Under the pieces are notes generated by a model. The model ran no database searches. It was not told where the DNA came from and saw only the letters and a program-made list of their open reading frames with translations. 64,000 nt of DNA from NCBI GenBank assembly GCA_950295325.1, contig OX485804.1:24862001-24926000 (forward strand), written 5' to 3'. How positions within the stretch are numbered: the stretch's first letter is position 1; each line of letters opens with the position of its first letter. Positions 1-10,985 of the stretch are shown one piece after another. Origin of the DNA: Polytrichum commune. Its lineage: Eukaryota; Streptophyta; Polytrichopsida; Polytrichales; Polytrichaceae. The position numbers were made by a program, and so were the translations under genes.

Positions 1-699
1 ATTTTTGTGGAGGACATGTCACATGTAGTTGGGTTGGCCGAGGGTGCCAACTCAACTTCAACCAAATCAAACCCTCAAATCGAATATTTCTTTACTTAAT
101 TTCCTCATGGAGGCTTTGTTTGAGGTCATGGACAATGTAAATCACTATGAATGTGATGATGTACAACTTGAGAGCTTTAGGGTAGGCATTACCTTAGCAT
201 AGGTTGATATAGGAGAGCCAACAACTCGTTTGGGAAGCCTTAACTTATTAGAGCTCCACGTCCTCCACACTTGAGAGCTTTGTATCCTCTCTATCCGGAG
301 TGAATGCATGTGTACCATCCTACTAGATCCTCCTTCAATTCATACCTACCACCAAAAATGTTGAGTGGTTCCCTTGGTACTACCGTAGAGGCCCCATCCG
401 ATTCAACACTTTGGGTGTTGTAACACACCAAATTTCCTTGTGGGGATTTGTAGGGTCCCAACCATGCAATGACGACACTTGCAAATTTCTTCCATTATAT
501 TGCGTGTCAAACAACCACAAGTACGGTATTGCAAGACTGGTAGTGAAGAATGGTGCCACCACACAAAGCACATAGTCTCATATTTGATCAATTCTCTTCA
601 TAAATTATGGTAGGATGGGAGTGAATTTTTTATTAAGATATGTAACCCTTCCAACTACATAAATACTGCCAACCTTTGGATCGGATTTGGAGTTGTCTC
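1..699. other. Intergenic, no gene seen
   Basis: AT-rich sequence with only short open frames (about 60 codons, both strands, near 380-590) that resemble no family I know. No repeat shared with the rest of the window was noticed here. Confidence 0.6.
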
Positions 700-935
700 A
701 TCTTGTCGATGATTGCATCATTTCAACTATCACATTCAAAATCAAAGTTCAGTTGCAAAAGCTATAAGAGGTCATAGTGATTTCTTTAAATGAAGTTTTT
801 TAGATATCACACAAACCCTCTCAATTGAGATGTTCACTATTGCGCCTAGTATGGTTTCTAAATCTTGAGCACATACAACAATGTCCTCATAACATGTGTC
901 TTTTTGGCGCCTATTTTAAACAAAATAAAGGATTT
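700..935 (+). repeat. Dispersed repeat family C, old copy
   Basis: Shares with the copies at 14863-15155 and 36100-36430 an ordered series of short blocks: a 'ataagaggtca' segment, a 'gagcacata' segment, and a 'catgtgtctttttgg' segment near the end. It has drifted far and both ends are indistinct. No coding potential. Plus means the same orientation as the copy in intron 3 of the asparagine synthetase gene. Confidence 0.5.
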
Positions 936-949
936 GCTTTTTGCAGGTA

Positions 950-1330
950 TTGAAGCCACAAATAGATTGATGCAACATGTCACTAGCATGGACAACATTG
1001 TAAGAAAAATTGTACCTCCCCTAATTTAGTTTGTGATTGTTGGTAAGAATAGCAAGCAATGAACACCACATACCTATCCCGGTTATATACTATAGAGCAC
1101 AAAATGAACAAGATGAGAGTAATGGATTCATTATGCACCTACATTGAAACCACACATAGATAGATGTAGCTTGTCACTAGCATGGACAATTTTATTAAAA
1201 AATTGAACGTTCCCTAATTTAGATTTGATTATTGTTAAGAAACATAGCCGATAAACACCCACACGCCTTATCATGCTTATGTATATTATAGAGCACGAAA
1301 TGAATAAAATGAGAGCACTAGTACAAAACA
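950..1330. repeat. Two-copy tandem duplication, period ~194 bp
   Basis: The stretch starting at 950 is repeated from 1144. Both copies carry 'gtcactagcatggacaa', then 'ccctaatttag', then a block around 'tatagagcac' followed by 'aaatgaa'. The two are perhaps 75-80% alike by eye, so the duplication is not recent. No gene is involved. Confidence 0.65.
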
Positions 1331-2184
1331 TGACTCTTTGGAGCTCTTGTTTCGACATAAAAAAAAGCCAAAAGGGTCCATTTGATGCGTGTTCAATTTT
1401 TGGTCCATGGCTTGTAATATCCAAAGAGCATTGTTCTAGTTGTGTGCTAACGGTCATGCCCCTTTTGATACAAACTAAATGTTTATTTAAGCACCAAAAA
1501 ATTATTCTTTTTGACATGGTAATTGTATGGTCCATGGTAAGTTCTATTAGTAATTTGTGGGGGTAATTTTAGAAATTGAATAATCATATTGATCCCATAA
1601 CAAACATGTCTAACACATTGGTAGGTCCTCCCACCTAAGTCGCCTAAGATACATAGCCACCTACAAGGTTAGGCCGAAGGGTGTCGTCAAGGAATTCAAA
1701 CCTTGGACATCGTAGCCCCCATTTGGATATCTTAGCCACCAACTCATTGCACGGCACATGTGCAAAGAAACGGTTTTGAAGCACTATGTATGTGAAGGAT
1801 GCTTTTTACCATGTAATGCAAGAAAATACCAAGTAAAGTACTTCTCATCTATGCAACATTACAACTTGTTCCCTGTAGATTTTTGGCGGTTTCATTTCAA
1901 TTGACTCGAACTAGACTAATTTGAGAACCTAAATATTTTGTCTACACAATTAAAATCATTATAAATACAATCCGTTTACTATTTCAATGCTTTTGTGTTG
2001 GACGAATGAGAGACACACTTGTATGTGGTAATTCCCTCTCGCTCACATTAGTAATTGCTTAGGAAGGTGACTCCCATTTTGATTTAGATCTCTATAACTA
2101 AACAAATGTAGAACATTCAATAATAAACATGAAATCTAGTGTGTAAGCTTGATTGAGTAGCCAAAACTACAACAATTTGGAGGA
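1331..2184. other. Intergenic, no gene seen
   Basis: A 97-codon plus-strand frame (1273-1566) and a 134-codon minus-strand frame (1131-1535) overlap each other and resemble no known protein. Nothing else stands out. Confidence 0.5.
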
Positions 2185-2260
2185 GGGGAAACAAACATAA
2201 CATTGTTAAGCAGTGTGTGTTCACTCATGTGGACCCCGAGGATATAACCATGGGATGTTG
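2185..2260 (-). repeat. Family F element, single arm
   Basis: Matches, in reverse, the right arm of the palindromic element at 32775-32919, including the segment 'atataaccatgggatg' and the flanking 'cataacattgttaagcag'. Only one arm is recognisable here, so this is a truncated or decayed copy. Confidence 0.55.
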
Positions 2261-4167
2261 CAGCCAATCCACATTCAGATGGCATCATGGCTCACAAGAA
2301 TGTGAGTATCATCTAGAAGATTAATAGCCAAAAAATGAAATAAAAATAGTGGTGGCCCAAATGACAAATTGACTCCAATGATGACCCCAAAGAACATGGA
2401 TTTTGACATGAAAAAATATGAGTCAAAGCCGAAGTGTTCGAAAGAGCCACGTTATGTAATAGTGAGGTACCATATTTGCACTACGCATGCATTGAAGCCA
2501 TGCATGAGATACCATAGCTCTCTAGCAACTTGGGTAGAAAATAATTAATTTTGAAGGTGCCTAAATTTTTGCGAAATTAATTTCGTTGAGTGGCCCAAGA
2601 AAAACATTCAAAGAGTGCCTAAAATCATAGTAATGCAAGTGACATTCACCGGAATCCAACAAAGTACCATCAAATCAAAGCAAAACACGTTGCCAAGCAA
2701 AACCTTGACATACAGGTAAAAGACAAACTTTTAGGGTAAGGAATGTTGGTTAAGGAAAATTGTTTAGGTTAATTGTAGCCATCCACCATAAATGAATTTA
2801 AAAAAAAAACCATTCATGAATCACAAATGCAACTTGGATGAATGCCTAACTCATTTTAAACGACTCCATGAATCTGCCCAATTTTAGAATATTATTTTCC
2901 ATGCTGCCTAACTTACTTTCGCACTTTAATTAACCATTAGGCAGAAAGGTGCCCAAGCTTCTAGCGAGCTACAGTAGATAGACGTAGCATGCAACTAGGG
3001 AGTTGGGTGTAAATAAAACCAATACAATACAATACAATACAATACAATACAATACACTAGGGTGCCAAACGCATGAGCGCTAAGCATTAGGTTGACTGAA
3101 AGGAGGAGGGAGCGGGCAAGGCAAGTCACCCGTGACCTTCTTTGTCTCCAAATGGCCAGACAGTCTGCGGCTCTCTTAACTTGACCTCTCTCTCTCTACA
3201 AGCCAACCCCACCCCACCCCACCCCCACCCGTGGCCCCTTGAACGCTCAAAGTCCCTATACCCTAAACCCGCCCGCCCACTAGTGGCAAGGCATGCAAGT
3301 GCTAGACGGTTAGCCTAACAGTCATCACCACCACCACCTTCTTCATCATCTTCTTCTTCGTCGAGCGAGTGTTTATCATGAAGCACCGCCACGGTGTCGT
3401 GGTTCGATCCAATCCCATGGAGGGAGAATTTGGGGTTTAAAAATATAGGCTATGCAAGGGGATGAGAGAGAATGATGCCTGTGGCTCAAGGCACACACAT
3501 TTTTGACCGACAACGGGCCAGGGTTTGGGGGCGTGGCCCATGATGAAAGCCACCCTTCGATTCACTTGTTGTTATTATTTATAGGCCTCGTGGAATATAT
3601 AGTTTGCCAAGTCCCGGGTTCTTCCCACCTGACCTAATTCCGGGCATCTTTGGCCCGGGCACCCAATCGCGGCCTGCCAGGTGGCGGCGGTTTCGGTTGG
3701 GAACTTATCCACCTCCTTTTTCACTCACGCGGGGTCAAACACGATAAGAAAGCGTGTCCCTTATGGTCGTGTGTTGGCAACTTGGTGATTCATTGCAACT
3801 CGTGGCGAGAGAATGGAGGAAATCCATGATGTGGTTGGGAATTGGAGGTTTTTGGTTGTCATTTGTCCAAAAAGACCTTCGGTTGATGACTGAAGTAGTT
3901 TATCTATGTTTTTTTTCGTCATCTTGGGTTGTAACGGAGTGGTTGTGATGGATAAGTTTTCTTCTAGTGGGACCCAACCATAATCTACACATATCACCAT
4001 TGATCGTCGTAAGTAGAAATTGGTTTTTTCTTCTTCACAAAGACCTCCCAAAGTTGATTATGTGTTGCATCCTGATTCCCCACCCTCCAACGGCAAATAA
4101 AACGTTGGAGACAATCATTTTAAGTGAACTTGATTTTGAATTATGGGAAGCCTAAAGATTTGTGGGA
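2261..4167. other. Intergenic, no gene seen; simple-sequence patches
   Basis: No gene is supported. The stretch contains a pentamer repeat (listed separately), a pyrimidine tract with C-rich runs near 3180-3240, a trinucleotide CAC/TTC patch near 3325-3362, and a GC-richer zone at 3600-3740. Overlapping frames of 60-100 codons at 3750-4155 resemble no family I recognise. Confidence 0.5.
3019..3056. repeat. Microsatellite (AATAC)n
   Basis: About seven perfect copies of the pentamer AATAC in a row. Confidence 0.95.
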
Positions 4168-4473
4168 CTAAAAGTACATCAAGATGGTGTCCGAGAAGGC
4201 TAATTTCCTAGAGTATGAGAGAGAATGTGCCTCCACAAGTTGGTCCAATAAAAAGGAGGACTTTAGAATATCTAGTATTACTTCTTGAAATAGGGAAGGA
4301 AACCTATTTTTGACGGAGCTATAGAGGGACACTCCTGTACAAACGTGTGCCTCATTTTCAACTACATTATAAGAGCGAAAGTAGCACGCTCTATTACCTT
4401 TAGGGGCTGTAATTTTGATCGCATGTTCTAAGACATGCAACCATGTTGCAGACACTTCCAACTCCATGGACAA
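4168..4473 (-). pseudogene. Possible tail of a LINE-type reverse transcriptase ORF
   Basis: A 101-codon minus-strand frame whose middle part reads VVENEAH, then SLYSSVKNRFPSLF. This arrangement (a Cys/His-containing 'VENEAH...CP.Y...R..FPSLF' segment) recalls the region that follows the reverse transcriptase domain in many plant and algal non-LTR elements. No RT catalytic motif is visible on either side. It could equally be a chance frame, so this is a low-confidence call. Confidence 0.3.
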
Positions 4474-4547
4474 TTTCGATTAATTTAAAAATAGTGCAGA
4501 ATGTTGATAGATTACCATGAAGCAACCCAATTGTACAAAGAGCAAGA

Positions 4548-4800
4548 GAATTATCATACATGAGCATACCCATCATTCACCCACATAAGAACCATGAACT
4601 AGTATGCGACCGAGAGGTTACTTTTTTTTAGTTACTTTGAAACCGAAATTAACTTCAAAGACCATGCATTAGTGTACTCGAGATCATTTGAGATGAATCA
4701 ACATCACACCTATTTGGATGGAGAGTCCGGTTGTTTTTTTATATTGGATGGATGAGAAGTACGCTCATATAAGATAACCCCCTCTCTCCTAATTGCACAA
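4548..4800. repeat. Family I foldback element, copy 1
   Basis: The left part contains 'catgagcatacccatcattc' and the right part 'ggatggatgagaagtacgct'. These are imperfect reverse complements, so the element has inverted ends. A second, interrupted copy lies at 33985-34645. No coding sequence. The superfamily is not assigned. Confidence 0.5.
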
Positions 4801-5703
4801 ACATACATAATATCACATAAGATTTTTGGGCCCAATCAACCAAGATCCTTAGGGCTTCCCAAGTCCAACCGGTCACACGTCGACATCTTTCGGGGGTTCC
4901 TTCATTGATTCGAGGTATATCCTATAGAACCCTATAAATCAAGCCGTAAAATTTTCCCTAGCATCTTGAGCTTCAAGCAGCGTGACTGTAACCCCTTTTT
5001 CATTGGCACATAGTTACTTACTTATATATCTATCAGCGGAGGTTCAGCAAAGATATTTAGGCTTTCTTAAATGCACAAAACCAGGTGGCATCCCCCCCCC
5101 CTCCTCCCAGCGGGCAGCGGGCAGGGGGCAGGGGGCAGGAGAGGAATAGATTCTGAAACTGCAGGAAGGCAGAGGGGTCAGTGCGGCAGACAGGTTGCGG
5201 GGAGCCGACGGCAGGGCTGATGATTGGATGAGGGGAATACTTGACGCCACGTCAGCTAAATTCCAAGTATGACTAGTATACACTTCCTTTCTCTTCCCCA
5301 CATAACTTAAGAAAGTGTATTGAGTGCCACTCTCTACTACTAGAGTACTTAAAGGAAACTCTATATTTATCCTTGTCGGCAAATTTCCACCTTATTCACT
5401 ATATATCTGAATATTACTATTATTACTATTATAATTATTGTTATTATTATTATGATGCCCTCTAACTGACTCAGCCTTATTATGGACTCCCTGACTCAGC
5501 CTTGTTATTATTCAACCGCCTCCTAATTACATAGTATGGTGTATAACTAACCCACTCACGCGTCGGGGTCGGTGTTGGGTTTAGGCACCCGTCAAATGTG
5601 CACCCTGCGTACATTTGGGGTGCGAAACTCGCTCGACCCATGGTGGGGGTCAATCACGGTGTCTACGTAGACTCTTATCATGGAGGAAGGGGCACTACAC
5701 TAA
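4801..5703. other. Intergenic, no gene seen
   Basis: Contains a C10 tract at 5092-5101 followed by short GGGCAG-type direct repeats, an ATT-rich microsatellite-like patch near 5410-5455, and a roughly 29-bp duplicated segment ('ctgactcagcctt') at 5465-5510. A 112-codon minus-strand frame (5044-5382) crosses the simple sequence and is not credible as a gene. Confidence 0.5.
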
Positions 5704-6198
5704 GGGCCACATCACACACGAGCCAAGAGCCGTGACCTTGAAATTGTGAGAGCCCAAACGAAAGTGTCGTCCCAACACACCTCCAAGATCATGTAGTGTG
5801 GTCATGGATCCTCAAGTGTAGTGTGAAGTCATATGTGACTCGGTCCTCAACCAAATGTTATTTCAATGAATTTCTATTCATGTGGGGACCTCACACATGT
5901 TAAAGTAATATGAATCAATGGTTGTGAGCATTTAGAGTGGTGTGGTCTCCCAGGTTTTTTTTGTTGGGCCTACCTCCAAGAGGTGGGTTTTTGAAAAATA
6001 ACCCAAGTGACCATGAAACATGATCCATTCGATGCCATGTAGGAATCCATGAAGACTTTACATCCATCTTGCATTCACATACTCCATGGGCCCTCAAGCA
6101 TAGTGTGAAGTGAACTTGGACCGGTTCCGCCTTTTCACCAATGAGAGTGCTTAAGGTGTAATGGTCATGGGCTCTCAATCTCGTGTGTGAAGTGGCCC
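5704..6198 (+). mobile_element. Family A MITE, PIF/Harbinger (Tourist-like), copy A1
   Basis: A 495-bp element starting GGGCCACATCACACACGAG and ending in the matching inverted repeat (CTCGTGTGTGAAGTGGCCC). It is flanked on both sides by TAA (5701-5703 and 6199-6201), a perfect 3-bp target duplication. TIRs beginning GGG and 3-bp TWA/TNA duplications are the known signature of PIF/Harbinger and its Tourist MITEs. There is no transposase frame, so it is non-autonomous. Internally it carries two subterminal copies of a 'tagtgtgaag' motif. Confidence 0.85.
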
Positions 6199-6207
6199 TA
6201 AGTGTAA

Positions 6208-6713
6208 CGGCCACTTCACACACGATCCAAGAGCCATGACCATGAAATTGTGAGAGCCTAAAAGAAGTGTCCAAAGGTTGTCCCAAGACACTCAAAATAT
6301 CATGTATTGTGGTCACGGGCCCTCAAGTGAGGTGTGAAGTCATACGTGACTAGGCCCTCAACCAAATGCTATTTCAATGAATTTTCTATTTGTGCGGGGT
6401 CCTCACACATGTCAAAATATGATGAATCAACAATTGTGAGATTTCAGAGTGCCATGCATGGTCTCCCAATGTTGTGTTAGGCCTACCTCTGAGAGGTGGT
6501 TGTTGAAAATAGTCCAAGTGACCACGGAACATGATCCATTTGATGCCATGTAGGAATCCATGTAGACTTCACATCCATCTTGCATCCACTTACTCAGTTG
6601 GTCCCTCAAGCGTAGTGTGAAGTGAACTTGGACCGGCTCCCACTTTTCGACCAATGAGAGTGCTTAAAGTGCAATGGTCATGGGCACTCAGTCTCTCGTG
6701 TGTGAAGTGGCCC
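6208..6713 (+). mobile_element. Family A MITE, copy A2
   Basis: A second 506-bp copy in the same orientation, only 9 bp after A1 ends. Left flank TAA (6205-6207), right flank TCA (6714-6716); the duplication is imperfect and the first TIR base has changed. The head-to-tail arrangement with A1 may come from insertion into a preferred target or from a local duplication. Confidence 0.85.
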
Positions 6714-6780
6714 TCAATATTGTATTTAGTGTCACCAACTATATTTGTCTTTCGCAACACTAATTCTTTTCTAATTGCCT
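6714..6780 (+). repeat. Family B end fragment
   Basis: Begins with the family B left end ('tatttagtgtcacc' followed by 'ttgtctttcgcaacacta') and loses similarity within about 60 bp. It abuts the right end of family A copy A2, which suggests that A2 inserted at, or rearranged with, a family B element. Confidence 0.55.
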
Positions 6781-6939
6781 ATCCTCTGGACCTACTCCAC
6801 TCGTGACTCATAGCCTACACTATGGGACCAAATTTGTTAGGTTCCATGTCGGAACTTGATTTATTAGTCCTGCAATAGGCCTATTACTTTGAAATCAATT
6901 TCATTTCATTTCATTAGCACCGACTTGAGGTATGTGGGC

Positions 6940-7165
6940 CTAAAATGGGAGGCAATTCTAAGTCCACATACACCCTCGCCATTGGATGGGCTAGTGAATT
7001 GCCTCATCCAGTAAACTATTGTGGACCGCGAGGATTTTTCTTGGCATTAGGCTATGTTGGTGTTCCATTGAAAAATGAAACAAAGAAAACATGAAGATTG
7101 TTCGTTTTAGGTGTCCATATCAAAGGAGACATACAAAAGTTATAAGAGGTCCAAGTGAAGATTCT
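6940..7165 (+). repeat. Family C, 5' part only
   Basis: Resembles the first half of the family C copy at 36100-36430: a 'ccattggatggg' segment (compare 'ccgttggatcgg') and then a 'tgtccatatcaa...acaaaagttataagaggtc' segment. The 3' half is absent or unrecognisable. Confidence 0.4.
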
Positions 7166-7876
7166 TTGTTCTCTTTTAAGCGATCACATAGTCCTCCTCC
7201 TCCCCCCAAATCGCTTTTTGTACTTCCTCATTGAAATATGTTATGTTAAGTGTAGTTTCAATCTCATACACCAAGTGAAAACTAACACTTTTGTAGTTGT
7301 TGGGGGCTTGGACAAATTGTCACATAGACTAAGCAATGGTAGCTTGAAACCTTTGATGGTTAAGAGGAAATCAATCAACACAATATAAAGCTTTGGAGTT
7401 CTTTTGCTCTCCGTGTTGAGTAGGGTGAAAGAAATAACTCATGCTACCTCAAGACCACACCATGCATTTAAATTAGAGGTGGAAATTTCATGTTTCTCTA
7501 AACCTCATCCCTGGAGTTTTACATTTTATCATTCAAGTTTAATTTCAGGTCCAATTTTTCAATAGGAGGCAAAAAAAATAAGTTCTCAAAATCTCGGTGG
7601 GTTGGACTTTTAGATGCCAACTCTCTACAAAATCTTAAAGAGAACGATTTTGAATTCATAGCATTATTGAACTCCTTGGGTGCATTCTCCTTTAATTCTA
7701 GGATCCCAGTTTATGGGGAGCACTCAACATGTATTTAGGGGGAGTTTTTTTTAATTGCAATCTCTTTCTTGGAAAGTGACCATCATGTAATTGTTTAGTA
7801 ATGTTATGTTCGAAGACTTGAACTTTATTGTGGAGTTCTCTTTCTAAATAGAGAAGAGAGGTTACCGTACTGATAG
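7166..7876. other. Intergenic; part related to block E
   Basis: No gene is supported. The part from about 7710 to 7790 resembles 11390-11510 (a 'ggggag.actca..ttg' segment, later 'gaccatcatgta'), so block E sequence is also present here. A 77-codon frame at 7155-7388 has no recognisable similarity. Confidence 0.45.
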
Positions 7877-7877
7877 T

Positions 7878-8270
7878 ACACTAAATATGATATTGTATTT
7901 TATGTCACTATGGTAACTTTTCGGGCGACACTTTCTATAGGTAAGTTAACAAATATTGTTATGGATGAAGGATGAGTTCATCCATAGGCCAAAACCCTAC
8001 CTTCTCTTGTCAGCAACTTGTGATGAAATGTTGTCATGGATGATCCAAATTTAGATGAAAATCACTTGGTAAGTGATAGTAATTGCTACGTTGTGAATCC
8101 ATAACCCCCCCCCTCACCAAAAATAAAAATAAAAATAAAAAACCCAACAAGGAATGACAAATAATTCGTAACGACACTATATGTTGGTTAACATTTAGTG
8201 TTGATGGCACTATACCGTGGTTTACAGCTAATATTGAGCAAGACAAATAGAATTGTTGACACTAAATATC
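7878..8270 (-). mobile_element. Family B MITE-like element, copy B1
   Basis: About 393 bp with inverted ends of type CACTAAATAT. It is in the opposite orientation to B2 and aligns with B2, B3 and B5 through blocks such as 'atgacaaataat' and 'agtgatttt.catc'. It carries a private C9 tract followed by AAAAT repeats at 8105-8140 that the other copies lack. No coding sequence. The CACTA-like ends suggest, but do not prove, the CACTA superfamily. Confidence 0.7.
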
Positions 8271-8276
8271 ATCTCA

Positions 8277-8777
8277 GGGCCACTTCACACATGAGCCAAG
8301 AGTTGTGACCATGAAGTTGTGGGAGCCCAAAAGAAAGAGTCCAAAGGCCGTCCCAAGACACCTCCAAAATCATGTAGTGTGGTCATGGACCCTCGAGTGT
8401 AGTGTGAAGCCATGTGTGACCATGCCACTCAACCAAATGCTATTTCCATGAAATTCTATTCATGCGGGTCCTCACACATCATAAAATAGAATAAATCAAC
8501 AGTTGTGAACATTCAGAATGTTATGGTATCTTGGTTTTGTGTTAAGCCTGCCTCCAAAGAGGTGGTTTTTGAAAATAATCCAAGTGACCATGAAACATGA
8601 TTCATTTGATGCCATGTAGGAATCCATGTAGACTTTACATCCATCTTGTATTCGCACACTCCGTTGATCCCTCAAGCGTGGTGTGAAGCGAACTTGGACC
8701 GGCTCCGCCATTTCCACCAATGAGAGTGCTTGAAATGTAATGGTCACGGGCTCTCAGTCTTGTGTGTGAAGTGGCCC
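8277..8777 (+). mobile_element. Family A MITE, copy A3
   Basis: A 501-bp element with GGGCCACTTCACACATGAG at the left and its inverted match at the right. It starts 6 bp beyond the right end of family B copy B1. The flanking triplets (TCA and GAA) do not match, so the target duplication has decayed or the flank is rearranged. Confidence 0.85.
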
Positions 8778-9060
8778 GAAGTGTACTTACCATGCCCAAA
8801 TTGGGTTCAATCTCCCCGACGGGTTTTAAAGCGATTGTAATATTTAAGTTATTCTTGGGCCCACATGAGCTAGCGTGAGAATTGAATAAATGTTATTTTC
8901 TTGGGTGGGCTTGGACGATCGATGGGATGGGGCAATTGTTTATCATCACATTCATGACCGACCAATTTGGCCTCAACTCAAAACATAACTCACAAGTCAT
9001 GTTTGAGATCGAGGTTTGCAATATTGTGATTGGCATGTGAACTTTGCTACGTAAATGACA
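8778..9060. other. Intergenic, no gene seen
   Basis: Short spacer between a family A copy and the Stowaway element. No open frame or repeat recognised. Confidence 0.5.
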
Positions 9061-9288
9061 CTCCCTCTATCTCAAAATGATTGTCCTATTTCTTGGAGTT
9101 TTTGTGTCTCAAAAGGATCGTCTGAGATCATATGTTAATTGATTTTGTTGATGTAGAAACTGTTTGGCACGCCAAATTATTTGGCACAGTTTTCTACATA
9201 AAAGAGAATGAGTAAACAAATGATCTTAGATAATAGTTCTAGGACATGAACTCCGTGGGGTAGGACAATCATTGCGGGATGGAGGGAG
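9061..9288. mobile_element. Stowaway MITE (Tc1/mariner superfamily)
   Basis: A 228-bp element with the textbook Stowaway terminal motif: CTCCCTCTATCTC at the left and GGGATGGAGGGAG at the right. The inverted repeat continues through 'aatgattgtccta' to about 28 bp. It is followed by TA; the left flank reads CA, a mutated TA. Stowaway MITEs are known to be moved by plant mariner-like transposases. None is present in this window, apart from the unrelated Tc1-like fossil near 62.2-63.1 kb. Confidence 0.85.
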
Positions 9289-9889
9289 TAGTAGATTTGG
9301 ACCCCGGATTCGTAGAGATAGTGTGCCACTTTTACAAGCTATTGCAAGGGCCATATTTTTACGCCAACAATGAGCAACAAAGTGCCGCAACTGTCTAGAT
9401 GGAACCAACCCACCATAAGCTCATGAGGCTCGGCTTGTGCCCAACGTGGGTCACATTGTAAAAAACGATGTTTGAGTTTCGTTCATTTACTGGACGACGG
9501 GATGAACAAGGACTCCAAATAGTAATTGCATGGCATCAAAACGCATACATGTGTGCATTCAACTGACAACTTGGGAGCTCGAATGTCCACTCCAGAAAGG
9601 GAGGAGAACATTGAGAAGTTTGTGGACGGTTCTCATGTTAAACTTGAATGCCATCTCTGGAGCATGTTTGTGGTTTCAGTTGTTTGTCCAATTTGCTAAG
9701 AATAATTGAGACTACTAACATACAATACCTATGGATAGGGGAGTTTCTATGAGCCATATCATAGGTTCCCCCCCCCCCCAAAAAAAAATGCGAATTCTAT
9801 ATCATTCGAACTCCGTATTTCATAAGTTTACGGAAGGAATGCACCTACTACTACTATACCCGATGGTTCTAAGTACTTGCTTGGATCTT
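9289..9889. other. Intergenic, no gene seen
   Basis: No gene is supported. Contains a C12 tract followed by A8 at 9768-9788. Confidence 0.5.
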
Positions 9890-10029
9890 ATTCCAAGATG
9901 GTTCTAAGTCATGCATCTCCCGATTACCAAAGAAGGTATTTAGTGATGTCAACCATTTGATTCTTGATGCCTCAAAAGGAATGCAACTGCCAATGTACCT
10001 ATACTCTTAGGTCCAAGCCCTACTAAGTA

Positions 10030-10442
10030 GAGTAGTGCCACTAAATATATTCGTATTTAGTGTCACTGATTCTATTCGTCATGCTCACCACTAATTGTAA
10101 AACGCTTGTGTAGTGTCATCAACACTAAACGTAAAACTAACAATGATTTGTTATTCCTTATAAAGAAAACTTGGGCATCATAGATTTACAGTGTTGCAAT
10201 TACTGTCGCTCGCTAAGCGAAGTTTCATTGAATTTTCAAGCATCCATAACATTATTTCATTACATAATTGTTAAGGTGCATAATACACCAAACTTTGGTT
10301 TTATAGTTGACATGGATTTCATCCAAATTTTAATCATCTATGATAATACTTATATACTTATTCATAAGAAGTGTCATCAGAACAGTTACCACAATGACAC
10401 TAAATACCATGTGACACTAAATACAATATTTAGTGCAGTGAG
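10030..10442 (+). mobile_element. Family B MITE-like element, copy B2
   Basis: About 413 bp, from 'ccactaaatat' to 'atatttagtgc'. Both ends form short palindromes (CACTAAATA...TATTTAGTG) before the body begins. The body matches B5 (55705-56083) and, inverted, B1 and B3. A 94-codon frame inside is not conserved among the copies, so the element is non-coding. Confidence 0.7.
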
Positions 10443-10498
10443 ATGGACACAATAACCTAAGCTACCCTTTTTCATGAGACGGGTGGGCATTGTGCTTA

Positions 10499-10985
10499 GG
10501 GCCACTTCACAAACAAGACTGAGGGTCCGTGACCATTGCACTTCAAGCACTCTCATTGGTGGAAAAGGTGGAGCCGGTCCAAGTTTGCTTCACACTACGC
10601 TTGAGGGACCAACATAGTATGTGAATGCAAGATGGATGTAAAGTCTACATGGATTCCTACATGGCATCAAAATGGATCATGTTTCATGATCACTTGGATT
10701 GTTTTCAAAAACCACCTCCTAGAGGTAGGCCTAACACAAGACCGGGAGACCATGGCACTCTAAAATCTCACAACCGTTAATTTCTTCTATTTCATCATGT
10801 CTGAGGACCCTGCATGAATAGAAATTCATAGAAATAGCATTTGGTTGAGGGCCCGGTCACATACGACTTCACACTACACTTGAGGGCCCGTAACCACACT
10901 ACATGATTTTGGAAGTGTCTTGGGATGGCCTTTGGGCTCTCACAATTTCACGGTCACGGCTCTTGGCTCGTGTGTGAAGTGGCCC
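10499..10985 (-). mobile_element. Family A MITE, copy A4
   Basis: A 487-bp copy in reverse orientation with a perfect TTA target duplication (10496-10498 and 10986-10988). TTA is the classic PIF/Harbinger target. It lies about 55 bp from the end of family B copy B2. Confidence 0.88.

Noticed and set aside
10171-10455. 94-codon ORF as a small gene
   Set aside because: It lies inside family B copy B2, and the frame is not kept in the other family B copies.
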